A stretch of 64,000 nt of DNA. Origin: Pagrus major (Eukaryota; Chordata; Actinopteri; Spariformes; Sparidae). Below, piece after piece: positions 1-13,419 of the stretch. The position numbers and the translations under genes were made by a program. Numbering within the stretch: the stretch's first letter is position 1; each line of letters starts with the position of its first letter. The stretch is from assembly GCF_040436345.1 (NCBI RefSeq), contig NC_133238.1, positions 7,504,150 through 7,568,149 on the forward strand. The letters run 5' to 3'. The notes below the pieces were generated by a model, which was given only the letters and a program-made list of their open reading frames with translations, made no database searches and was not told where the DNA came from.

Positions 1-73
1 AGATTTAATTGATTCTACAGGGGAAATAAACAGTTGTACATATAAAAACACCCACACACTCCCCACACTTTAC

Positions 74-241
74 CTCCTGGCAGTACTCCAGGATGCCCTC
101 CTTGGTGCCGATGCAGCTCTTGGTGCCTGAGGGGTCAGGCTCCCACTTGCCGCTCTGCACGTTGATGTGCATGTTGAGTTTGCCGCAAAACATGGCCACC
201 TGGGGCTCCGCCAGCAGACCCATGGAAACGTCTGTAGGCAC
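74..241 (-). CDS. app: app coding exon 2 (growth-factor-like domain, first part)
   Basis: 168 nt, 56 codons. The acceptor is ...ctag before GTG CCT ACA (VPT) at 241; the donor is GAG|gtaaag at 74. The phase is 0 at both ends. It encodes residues 21-76 with the conserved [10 protein letters not shown] core. The reading frame continues past both junctions without homology, so the boundaries rest on splice sites plus the APP alignment. Confidence 0.95.
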
Positions 242-945
242 CTAGGAGTGAGGACACAGACGAGAGAGGGAGATTTAATGAGATATACCACTCATGTTAA
301 ACCTCCTTGAGCACTGAGCGCTGAAAAATGCAAGACGGATGCAATTAAATTTTATTGCTTAGACAGAGAGGGGAGAGGAGAGGAGATTAGCGCGTTAGAT
401 GAAAAGTAAGATGAGAGGAGCGGAGGGAGGAGAAGACGAGGAGAGCCGAAGACGAGGTGCTGGCGAAAAGGAGCACGGGAGCAAATTCTCCTCGCCCGAT
501 CTCTTTGACATTTCAGGTTCGATCTGCGTTTTCCTATCATCAAACTCTTAACCACTGCAGTGCTAACATCATGCTGGATGCCTCTGTTCATATCTGGCGT
601 TGGGAGTTGTCAAAGATCTTGTTGAAGAAATGCTGGAAAAACACTGTGATGGACACAAAAATCAATAGCTTCAGAGGAATAAATTGCCTCAAACAACAGG
701 CCTGGAGCAATCCAATACACCCTCTGTTGTCTATGATGTACATGCACAAGAACACACTCCCACTCAGCTGCCCTGCGCAACACCATTTATGGGAATAGTG
801 TACATCTCTGGGTCCGTGCAGGCTTTTTAAAAAGAGTGCTTCCAGGACAGTATAGTGTTTATGTAACCTCTGTTGATTTGTTTTTGGTTCATTTCTCTCT
901 GTTAGTGCAGCACACAGTGAGCAGGTTGGCTGAAGGGAAGGAGAA

Positions 946-1004
<59 letters not shown>

Positions 1005-3411
1005 AAACATGCGAGTGTGTGTGTGAGACACAGAAAGTCCGCCTCTGGCATGAATATATTAATTTTTGTGTTAATTTACGCTCCTGTGTTGGTTTCTGCC
1101 TCTGCGTGTGTGTGTGTGTGTGTGTGCCACTGCTGTCTGCCTGCATAAGGAGGTTTTGTGCTGAACTTCCCTCAGGAGAGGAGGTGCAGACAAACCACTG
1201 AATGTCTGCATTGTACTGGCAAATGAGCGAGAACAAAATGGGAGGGAAAAGGAGGGGGGGGAAGAGAAGGAGACAGAGGGAGGGAGGAGAGGGACTGTTG
1301 CCATTGTGTGCTCCCTAATCTTGTTAATGGTTTTGAAGGCCCTGGCAGGCAAACAAATGCTGTTTTGTGAGATGGATAGCATATTTTTTCCTCCAGACTT
1401 GAAGCAGCCGGGGGGCATGAAGGCCTCCCTCCAATATGAGAATAGCTGCTGGGGGCCATCGGCTTGGATACATATGAAGCTCAAAGCCTCAATCGATTTA
1501 GCAGGCGTCTACCTGCTCTATCAGTGGAAAGATGAACTTTATCAGCTTCTATTATATACCATTTATACACATCAGCTGTATTTATACACTCGGTGGAAGA
1601 ATAGGAAGAAGGCTCAGATCTGCAGAACAGGGGCTTCAGGTTCACATAAATCAACACCTGTGTGATTAATTCAGATGTGATGTGTTTATAGGATGCTGCT
1701 TTACCGCTCTGCGTTATATTTCACAGTCATATTTTGTCGAGCCTCCAGAGGTGAATGGTGGAGGTTGTGACGGATGCAAAATATTAATAAGATTCACAAA
1801 CAAAGAATTTATTGCGGGGCTTTCGTGTTGGATTGCCAGTGTGATCACCTGTGCATCATCTGATACTATTCCTGTCTTATAGATTCACACCTGAGACCAG
1901 CAGACATCACAATGTATTCCAGGTGATAACTTTGCATCTGTACGAAATCGACTAACGCAAAAGCCAATCACTCATTTAGTCACGTTTCCGTTGATTCAGG
2001 GTGTCCACAGACATTACATTTTGAGACCTTTTCCAGTTCATTTCTCACCAAATTTAAGATGACTTATGTTTTTCTTATTGATGCACAGTAAAAAGGTAAG
2101 TGGTCCTGAATGTGCAGAATAAGGGTTTTTGTGGGAATATGGTTATCAGAGTGAGTTATGTTTATCTGCATTTTGCCAACGGGTAAGTGCTGATATATGG
2201 TAAATAGACAGCATTAGGTTCAGTGTTATGTTTGAAGATTTGTAACATCAGCATTGTGGACCTTCAAGCGGAGGAGCTCGACTCGTTTTGACAAAAGAGA
2301 AATACAAAGGTGGATAAATGAGATTAGATTCAATGTTTGCACGGACTATTTAATGACTTTTAAGGCCTAATATTCATGAAATGGAAGAATGGCGGCATTA
2401 TTGAAAATAAGACAGACATCTCGAGGTAAAAGCTACTGTTATTTTAAAAAAAGACCTGCATTAAACATCTGTTCATGTGATAAGACGCAGGATGAAATAT
2501 GTTCTAATACTGAGCAGAATGATCACTATTCCACTGATATATTACACATTTGTCGACATTTATTCACATGACTTTTCCTTGTGACTCATTTATGACTTCA
2601 ACATTGAACAGCGTCAGTGAGCAGATTCCTCCTGCTTACTTCAGCCTTTAAGAATGTCACCAGAAAATAACTGCAAAATGTGTTTCGAGTTTATTTTGCA
2701 AAACAGCCCTGGAGTTCATGAACTGGAGTCACACCTCTGCTGTTGAGAAATACACTCACTCGGGATGGGTGTGTGTTGGTTTATTTTCAACTATATGAGA
2801 GTTCATCAAGGTTTACATCTGCTAATGCTTCAGATTTTGTATTGTGGTCATCAGACATGGCTATTTATCTACTACTAGAGCTGCAAAACTAATTGATCAA
2901 TTGGTTTGAGGGGTTTTGAGAAAAGAAAAACGTGAATCATTTCTGGTTTCTTTACTCCTTTGTGGACAAAAGACAAAACAACTAATTAATTAATTGACAA
3001 AACTATCAACAGATTGCTTACATCCACTAACAGATGTAAGGAAGCCTTGTATCCATATCATTGGGTCTATGTTAATGTGTCTCCTGGGGGCAGTTATCTT
3101 TCACTCTGAACTAATTTCCACTTAAAGAAAAGTCAGTCACCTAAACGTTTGACTGTAGTTTGGAGCCTTGAGGATCATTTTCTCTAACTCATCATTTCTG
3201 CTTCTCAATGAATAGCCATCATAACAGTGTGAAAATGTGTTCCTGGAGGTCCGACACCAACCGACCAACTGTCAGATGGGGGGTAGTAACGGCACACAGA
3301 CAGATCGGCGTAACCTGATTCCAGCGGTCAAATATGCACCTGCAAAGTTCACATCCGTCACAGGCCGACATGGTGAGCCGCAAGCTGTAGTAGCACGGAA
3401 ATGAGTAAATC

Positions 3412-3467
<56 letters not shown>

Positions 3468-6400
3468 GGTAAAATCCCCTCTTGCCCCCTCCTCAGCTCC
3501 AACACATGGCAACTTAACACTGGTGGTCATCAGTCTTGACACTGAGCCATCTGCACCACACAGGGTTATTTAGGGGTTTTTGCCGCTCGATTCCCACACG
3601 GCCATCTGTGAGTGAGCAGCGCTAACGGGGGCATAGATCAAATCCCATCCTGCTCATTAAACCGAAGGCAAACGGAGAGCAGAAAGTTTTCAAACAATCT
3701 TTTAAAAAGTCCTTTTGCATGTGAGCTATCTTTTAATTAACTTACTTTCTGGGTGCCCAGTTTCATTTTGACCTTATCTGCGCACCCTCTGGCCTCTCCC
3801 TGTCGCTTATTGAAAGAGATAACCGAGCTTCCCCTCTGCTCGAGGCACAGGTAGGCAAATCAGTGCCAAGTGCTCGCTGACATTCAAATTCTTTGTGTCA
3901 TCCTCTTTTGGCTGGCAAATCATATCCTCGCCAAATCGCTCTGCCTTCTCCTTCCTGCCTCTCAGCCTCTCCACCGCTATCTCTCCACTGCTCTGTCTTC
4001 TGCTGAAGGAGGAGGAGGAGGAGGAAGAGGAGGAGAAGGAGGTGGAGGAGGGGGAGGAGGGGGAGGATCAGCCAAGCCTTCGCTGCAAGCTTATAAATCA
4101 GGGTCCCAGGATGATGGCGAAGGCTAGAGCGCGAGGAGAAAGTGAGAGAAAGAACAATAACCACAATGGCCGAGAGACGGAGAGAGATTGGAGAACAGAT
4201 GAATTGGACAATAAGCCTTCGGGCGCGAGCAAGAAGGTCAAGCGCTCTGTAAAACAGAAAGGATGTGGGGACGCAGGGTGAGAGGCGGAGAGGGAGGCTG
4301 GAGGAAATCAGGCGGGGCTGAGTGGAGAAAGGATGGGGAATTCTGGTGTCAGGCAGAGGTAGTTTAGAGAAAAAGAATGACTGCATCTTTTCTCGGTTAA
4401 GTTCAGCGCCGGTTACCATGAAATTATGAAAGATCTTCCAGACAAACAGCACCGCTGCTGATTATAGTGCGCGCAGGAAATAATCACAGCACTTCCCTTC
4501 TGCGTCTTCAAACGACTGGAGAAATAAGGGATTGCATTCAATTTGCATTCTGCAAATCCTCCCCGTAAAAGAAGAGATAATGACAGCGAGAGTAAAAGGG
4601 TTGTTTTTTTGTTTTCTCCTGGCGGGGCTGGGAATCCACAACCGAGCGAGCAACAGATGGACTGAAAGAAAGGCAGACTGACAAATGGTGAGACACATCA
4701 GCAGCCGAGTGTTAGACAAATCTATATTATAGCAGGAGACGGCAGGCTTCCCTCATCTCCTTCCCTCTCCCTCTCTCCATCTTTATCCGATCTCAGCTCT
4801 GGTTCACAGCACTGCCAGTCTGCCAGCCTGGTTGTCCCGCAGGGAGGGGAGGGAGCGATAATCTGGGCACTGAGGATTAGGACGGCAGCCTGGTCAGGAG
4901 AAATATCCCCCTTTGGTCTCAATCTGGCATGATAGCCATCACCGTATCGACAGGGAATAAGCCAGGGGGAAAGGAGGCTGATGCTTTATGAGATTGACCC
5001 CGAGAAAGATAGCTGAATTAAAGTCAGCAGAAACCCTGCTCACATACTGCTTGGCGTGCTAATTCCCCCTCCCTCCCCCCCCAACAGAAAATACAAGTGA
5101 TGCAACTGAAGCAGTGATCCATCAAAAATGTTTCCCAGCTTCTTGCGGCTTTTTATTATCCACGCCGTCTGATGAAATGCTTCTATAGTCGGGAGCCACG
5201 GACCAAACAACTGCAGTCGAGGGAAGCTAGCAAACAAATTCCACAATAAAACAGAAAACATTCAGCCTTGTGTCCAAAATCGAGTCAGTCACGGAAAGAA
5301 AACACAGACCTAAGCTTCCAGGCCTGCTGACGCATATGGGACCACAAAATTAAATTGCACATAGACCATGTCTGAGTTGTTAAAGCTGGGCAAGCAATGT
5401 TGGTTTATAAACTATACAAAGCAGTCAACATCCCCATAATAATTTGAGGATGAATGGAATTTGTTTTACCCGGAGGGAGGCACATAAGGAAAGAAAACAC
5501 AAACGGACAGAGCAACAATCTAATAATGTAATACAACAACAATACAAGTTTGTGCAGCGATTAAAGTGAGATTATTTGCGAGTGCAATTTGATAGAGTGC
5601 TTTGCTACCCTGAGGAGGTTTGTGATGAGGACGACGAGCTCGCGTTTCGCGTGAACTGTGCATGTGAGTTTAATGTCACGCCACGAGTCGAAATCAAGGC
5701 TCCCGTCTCAGACAGGTGACCCATTTCCACAGCTGGAAACCACAACCTGAATCACACCCAGGCGAAGCAAAGATAAGACAGGCTGTCAAATGTTCCGCCT
5801 TGAAAATCAACTACACACATGTAAAGAGGGAGAAGTTCACTCAGATATGAAAATTTAGTCATTATATACATGCAGATGGGAAGTTGGGTGAAGTTTCATA
5901 GTTCACAGAACATTTCTGGAGCTTTACAGCAACGTGGGGCGTTGCAGCATTCTCTTAAAAAAAAAGTAGCTGGGGATGTGTTTTAAAACTTGAAAAAATG
6001 ACAACATAAAATGGCTCCATACAGCTCGTCGGGCTTAAACCAACTCTTCGAAAGCCCTTAGATCCCAATTTGATTTGAAAAGATGCTATTTACACCTATT
6101 TTAGAACAAAATCTTCACTGTAGCTGCTATGCTAAAGGCGTTAGCGCAGAGCCGGTCTGTAGTGGGTGTAAATAACGCCTTATCAAAATCAATTTGGGAT
6201 CTTGGGGCTTCTGGAGACTTGGATTACGCTGAACGAGCTGTATGGGGCCGTTTCATGTTATGGGGTTTTGGTGGGTTGTTTAAGTTTTAAATCAAGTCCC
6301 CATGCTGCAGAATGCTGCAGATTGCTGCATTGCTTGTTGCAAATGTTTGTGTGTCTGACATGACTTTTGCAGGAAAGTATAATTACTACAATAAAATCCT

Positions 6401-8522
6401 CAAATGTATCCCTCATTAAAATTTCCAGCTTTCCATCAACATCATTTCCTTTCACAAGTGCTGGACACAAGATGTCTCCTACTTCCCTGTAAAGTCATCC
6501 TCAGTGTATGTGCAGTGGAGGCCACAAATCTGGGCAAAAGTTCATTTTTAGTTCATTTATTTTTAAGATTAAAGATTAATTTATTTTTTAATTGTTAATT
6601 AATTTTGCAACAGGGTTGTATAATGAGAAGAACTTTGTAGTCCCTACATGCTACTCATAAAAAACTATACAGATATATATATACAGATATGGAAGTCATT
6701 ATAAACCAAACTATTTTTTTCTATTTGAAGTGTGGATGAGTTAAGGAAGTGTTTTTCAACCCTGTTCCCGGGACCCCCTGCCCTGCATGTTTCAGATGTT
6801 TCCCTGCTCCGACAAACCTGATTTGAATGATCAGCACGTCATCAAGCTCTGCTGACGCCTGATAAGGACCCATTCATTTGAATCAGTGTGGGCGGGGGGG
6901 GCACTCAAGACCAGGATCGAAAAACACTGAGTTAAGGGGGCTGATCAATAGAGAAAATCCTCAGTCAAAATAATCTGGCTAATGGCTATCAGTCTTAAAT
7001 GTTGGTTTGTTTACAACCTGTCTGATTGTCTGACTGCAACCAAGTTACCATGTCGTCATAACGGACAGAAAAGACTCCACATTAGGCCTGCAACCATCGA
7101 TTATGTTTCATTAGAGATTAATCTGTCAGTCATTTTCACAATTATCCCATTAATCACTCAAAAAGTGACCAACCAACAGTCCAAAACACAAAGACTGTTC
7201 ATTTACTGTCATAAATGACAAAGAGAAGCAGCAAATACTTACTGGAACCAGCAAATGTTTGACATTTTGCTTGAAAACGACTATTGATTATTGAAATAGT
7301 TGATTACATTAATCAACTAATGGCTGCAGCTCTGCTCCACAGAAAGACCTCTCTTTGTTTGACTTTCAGCTCTTCTTTCTATGCAACTGCACAGCCCCTC
7401 TACATGTGTGGCTCTTTGTGAGACATAATAACTCCTCTTCCCCCGTCATGGAAAATTGCCTAACCATTCCCATCCAAGAGTCATTGTGTAAAGGGACCGA
7501 CACATTTGAACGAACCCGCTTGTGGCTGGCACATTCGCAGATGTGATCTGCAGCACTAAAAAAGCTAAGAAAACGGCAGGAGAAGGTTTATCACCCATTA
7601 AATGTAAATGGGGATTGTCAGAAAGAGAAATATTGCGTCACACTTACAAACTGAAAACACACACACACACACATGCGCGCATCCTCTCACTCACACACGG
7701 TTTAAAGTGTCCCCGTGGGCGCTGGTCCTGCGGTGCTATTAATTGTACAGTCTTATCTGAGTGGCCCAGGCCTGCCATGGGGAGTTGGGTGAAGGTGGTG
7801 GAGGAGGGGGCGACGAGGGGGGAGGGTGTTTTAGATCAGCTCTCATCCCAGGGGGAGACTCCCTGGTGAGCAAGATGTGTCGCAGGAGCTCCACACACAC
7901 ACACACACTCTCTCTCTCTCTCCCTCTCTGCTGGCACACATCTTTAACAGGAATCTGTGGCTATGTCCGGCTAGTAGCTAACAAGACAAGGCTTTATTGT
8001 CCAGGCTGAGGACACAATGCACCACGCCCAAGATACTGTCAACTGGTGACGGCTGACAATGGCTCCCAAGAGAGGAAAAAAAGGCATCTCTTTGCACGAG
8101 GCAGCAACACAATGCAAATAAGGGTCTTTATGAGTTATCCGGGGTAGCCTTTAAACATTTATGACCGGGATAACGTGTTATGCAATACAATAAACTTAGA
8201 TTGCTTCCGCTTTGAGTCGTTAATCAATCAATTGCGGTGGAATCGAGCAGAAGCGCGGCTGACTGCGGGTTGTTTACAAGATGCATCACTGTGGGAATTT
8301 GTTTGCTTTAGCTCGGGAGGATGTGTGACGGCTGAATTAGATAAGACTGGCGAGGTGACAGAGAGGCGCGACGCTCGCGGCAGCAACGCACGTCCACACA
8401 CACACACACAGACACACTCTGGAGTCACCTTGGCAAGCAGACGTGGCTGTTACTTAAACCCCTCAGATCATCTTTGACTGGACTTTAAGTGTGGGTGCTA
8501 AATTATCCCGCTCCGGTGTGTC

Positions 8523-8554
<32 letters not shown>

Positions 8555-11500
8555 ATGCTATCTGAGCCTGATGTTTGGGAAGCAGATCCAGTGGCTAGTG
8601 CGTTTCACTGATTACAGAGCAGACGGACCCTCTTCCCTCCCCCTCACACTCCCCCGCTGGCCGAACGTTCAATTACAGACCTGATGTAAAACCAGACGGA
8701 ATGCCTTCATCAAATAAATAAATAAATACCGGGGCGAACGCAAGCTCTGAACCAAATATGTGATGGAAAAAATGAACTCCTGAGAGGTGGGACCGGTTGT
8801 CTGGCTCGTCCTCCTGCAGGCTGAAGTGAAGTCTGGGAGGTGGAACAGGTTATGATGAAACCCGAGCACCTGAAGAACCTTAGACTCCATTGCATCATGT
8901 TCATTCGGGCATAAATCAATAGATCTGAGTCAGCGTGGGATAAATATTGATCTCCTGGATTATCGAGCATAAAAGTTCAAAGTAACCCATTGCATTATTT
9001 CAGACTGTAAACATGCTGATTTGCCTCACATCTAAGATCAACCACGCCCGCCTGGTGCTGGCTCTCTTCGTGCTTGTCCCAGCAGTCCTCCCCTTCAAAA
9101 GTTTTCACGGAGTCAGTGAGGGAAAAAAATTTTTAAGTTTGTTTGAAGCATTATCTTCATTCATATGCAATGCGATTAAGCTTTGTCTCGGGGGGTTCCT
9201 CGGGAATTAGCATCGCAGACAAATCTGTTCCAAATCTGATTAGAAGTGTGTAAGAGAAACAGTTCTGACTTCTGCACACTTAATTCGTCTAGACGTGATG
9301 GAGGGACTCTTGGTTTCCTTAGTTATAATCGCCATGCAGATGGAGCCAGCTCTCAAGCCTTGGGGGAACTGCCTGTTATAACCTCCCTCTGAGCGACACC
9401 CATTATCCAAGTCACCTGGGAGCAGGAATTTCATCATCGGGTCGGTTTGCTGACGTAAACGGAGTGTGTGTGTGTGTGGGTAGGTGTTCTGAGTACCATA
9501 AGAATTCAGATTAAGCCGGTGTAATGGCCGACTCGTTCGGTATCAGACTGCTAAACTGACTCTGACCTCACTGGTGTTCGGCTTAGAGGCACCCAGCAGA
9601 GGACCGCCAACACACACAGATGGACACGCACGCACACTGAGGAGGCACTCAGTGATCACACCATGAACTGTGGCCGCTCAGATCAGAATTTGGGAAAATC
9701 TGTTTACGATCGCACCTAAAAATATGTTGATGATGGCTGTTTTTGCCAAAACTGAAAAGATGCATCACTGTCCCGTGTCATGAGATAGCTGACTGATGAT
9801 CGAGTCAGAGCCGATCCGTGATACAAGCTTGTTCTTTTAATGATGCTGATCTACAGTGAGGGGAGGAACGCAGCTGAAAACCTTGATGGATGAGTGAGAT
9901 CAAATATTATTCACTTGTTTTCCTGCAACTATTCCCGCCTTCTTCTGAAGATTATTCTACCTAGAAGACACATTAGAATACCCCCCCGCTTTACATCCTG
10001 TTACATCATCTTATGTTTGCAATGGGCTATGTCACAAAAACAAAACAACTCCCGATAGAGTGTCACAGGAGTGAGTCCTAAAACATAGACATACGTTGGC
10101 ATTTTTGCAGTTCCAGTTCCCTTTTCTTGAAGTCAGTGGGTTTTTTGAAAGGGTTTTTCTGGTTAGATGCCTAAAATAAAGGCTGCCGAGATTGAAGAAG
10201 TGGAGATTACCATACAGGACAAAACATGCAAGTATCATAGACTTTCACTTGCCACAGAGATTATTTTCTGCAATAATCCAAAATCCATCTGAAAAATCCT
10301 ATTGGCTTTTTGTTAACAGAACCAGAGCGATACTAACTTCCAGGTTTGTCTGCAACAACACAACGTCCCTGGAGAACTCTATACTTAGCTAACCTTTTGT
10401 TGGGTGCGTACATGTCAACCCTTCCCCCATCCATGCATCTGTAGCAACAGCATCTTCATTCTCTAATTGTAAGAGTGTCCTTTTACCCAACTGGAAACAA
10501 TGAAAATCGTTTGTTATCAGACAAAAATGCTGGAAAAAAAGCACAAAATAAACGACTTGCTTCAACTTAGCCATTTCCCCTAATGTGCTCACCACCATCA
10601 ATCTCAGAAGAGGCTAAATGAAGCTGAAAGCAGCAATTTTCTGTCCTTGAAAAGACTGCAGAGTTCCATTTAAAAAAAGGCAGAAATTAAATATGTATAA
10701 ACTAGAAGCCAAATAACCATGTTTAAAGCGAAAAATATGATTGCGAGTCGAGGGAACGCCTAATCAGCGTCATTGTGAATCAGGGCCCCGGGGTGTTGAT
10801 GGGTGTGTATGACTGGAATTATCATCAGTGGTTATGAGCACCGCCTCCACAGGACCGGCAGGTAAACTGGGAACACAGTCAGTATTTCCACCAGGATACT
10901 CATCAGCAACAAAGAGTAATTAGTCACATACACTTGCTGTATCGAGAGGGTCCTACTTACCTACTTCAACATTAGGTTATTCATTAGTATTACTAAAATA
11001 ATACAATTATGATTAATATTGGTTTAACAAGAAGAGAACACTGTATTTCACAAATCCACACACACGGCTAGTTCTGCATCAAGCCTTCCCACTTCACAAA
11101 CACAGGAAGTCCGCCTGTATCATGGCGACCAAACAGGAAACGGATCCAAAAATAGCAGGACACGGTCAAGAATACCGGTCCATTTTCTGACGCAAATCTC
11201 CATCTCGCCCTCTCTCATTTACACCCACCCACCCACACACCCACACACACACTTATGCACACACACACACGCACTCACACAACTTGGCATTTTAAACGAG
11301 TGTTCCAATTTCACACTTGGACTCCGAGAGGACTTGTCATCTACAATTGATGGTGTGTCGCCCGACACGAAGAGGTACTAGTTTCATAAACCCTCTGAAC
11401 TGTGAATCTCAAGCCGAGGGCATGCAGCACATCAGTAACATACCGTATGGATGACACAGCGTTTTGGAGAAAAAAAGAAAAATGTGAGAAATCGCTCTGG

Positions 11501-13371
11501 TGGAAAATGGTAAAAGGAGGGAGAAAGGGAGGAATGGGTGTGAAGAACGACGGGAATAACACACAGCAGCCTAATTATAGTCCAAGTGCCAGGCACCTGG
11601 GGAAGACTCCAGTGCTATGGCAACCCTGAACACCCAGGACGATGAGGGGAGAGGAGACTGGGATGAGAGAAATGAGAGGACGAGGTGATGAGATCATTTC
11701 TGAAATGGAGGAAAACAAGGGCCCTCATGGGCATTTCTGTGTGCTGGTGGAGTTGGTTAAACGAAAGAACTTCACCATCGAGGAGAAACTTTCTCAAAAA
11801 GAGCCCACATCTTTAAAGTAATGAGTCAGCAACCTCAGCAGGAATCAAAGATGTGCTGGGGCAAAGCGATTTCTTGGTGTGAATCCATTTAATAAAAAAA
11901 TAAGAGTGCTGAGAAGATGAAAATATGAGAACGAAGGAAGCTAGTAAAAGGAAAAGGAGAGAACAGAGAGTCCAGCTCCACTGTGATTCCAGGAAATATC
12001 TCTAAGGTTCATTAGGAGGAATTGGTTTGTACTGGTTCTGATGGAAAGATTGTGCTTTGAGCTTTGAGCTGTCACATTAAACTGCTGCAATAATATAAAG
12101 AATTCTAAATTAAATGTGTTTCTTTCATTTTAATTCAGCTCCGACTGAAAACCAAGCAGATATTTAATCCAAAAACATCAAGGGACATACTTTTTTTTCC
12201 CCTCCCACTTCTGTGGTCCGTTTCTGAACTTTTTGTGGCTGTCTGACCTTTTGGTCGCAAACCTCGACAGCCTCTGGCAACGTGTCTGGAGTTGGCAGTG
12301 GCCAGTGAAAGTTGCATTAGAAGTACGCGCTCTTCTTGAACTCTGCCTTACAAATTTAAACTAATACATTCATGAATTAAATATTAATTTATGGGAGATT
12401 TTTTTATTAATTCAAAGTAGAAATATGTGCATGACAAATTTCTGACGCCTGCATACAATCTGTCTGGGCACTAATATAATTCTAATCTAATTCTTTTTTT
12501 ATTTTTAATGTGGATGTGTTGTAATGGCTAGCACAGGACTTAAGTCTGATTTCTAAATCCTGTCTGAATACACCCACTGTTTGGGGGATATTTCAGCCTG
12601 ATATGATGATGATATGACATTTGTTGAGGTCTTTACCAAACAAACAGGTTTTTGTTATAGGTCAGAGCATCTCTGCAGCACTACAGAACTCCATTATAAT
12701 GCTGGTTTGTCACTCGTTTTACTTAGGAGAGATCGCAGATAGGATACATGGAGGGAAAAGGGGGCAGACATGCAACAAAGATCTGCTTGCAAACTGAATC
12801 TGGGATGTTGCGACTATATTGTATTCTCCTTAGCTACTAAACTGAAAATAGAGATGCATTTCTAACCCACTTTCGAGTATGCTTTTATAGGACAGAGGTA
12901 TCAAATATGCTGCGTGCCACTCTGGTTTCATGGAGTCATCTCAAGGCCAGCCGCTTCATATCAGCCTTAATGCACTTTACCCTGAAATAAATATCAAAAC
13001 TGGCACAGAGGTGCGGGCAGAACCTTTTCTCTCTTATAAGTGAGAGCTTAGAGGTGAGCCGGCCTTTCTTTGGTTCATTACACGACTCCAGTCTGGGATC
13101 CAACACAGAGCAGCCTGTTGAATGGGCTGCATCGTTAAGTCAGATGCCTCTGAGGCGAGGCCGAGTCAGGATGTGTGTATAATATAATATACTGATTGCA
13201 ACACCATCTACACTATCTACACATACACAGTTAAATTTATATACTGACTCATCCATCACACACTGACAACATTGCATCTGTAAGGCCAAATCCATGATTA
13301 ACACCTGATTGTATTGGCCTTGGTCAGATTATGACAGGCTGGGTCATATCTCAGGTCAGATGGAAGGTCAG

Positions 13372-13419
<48 letters not shown>

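Noticed and set aside
3898-4452. 184-residue minus-strand frame and matching Glu/Gly-rich plus-strand frames
   Set aside because: They arise from the GGA-rich tract at 4006-4068.
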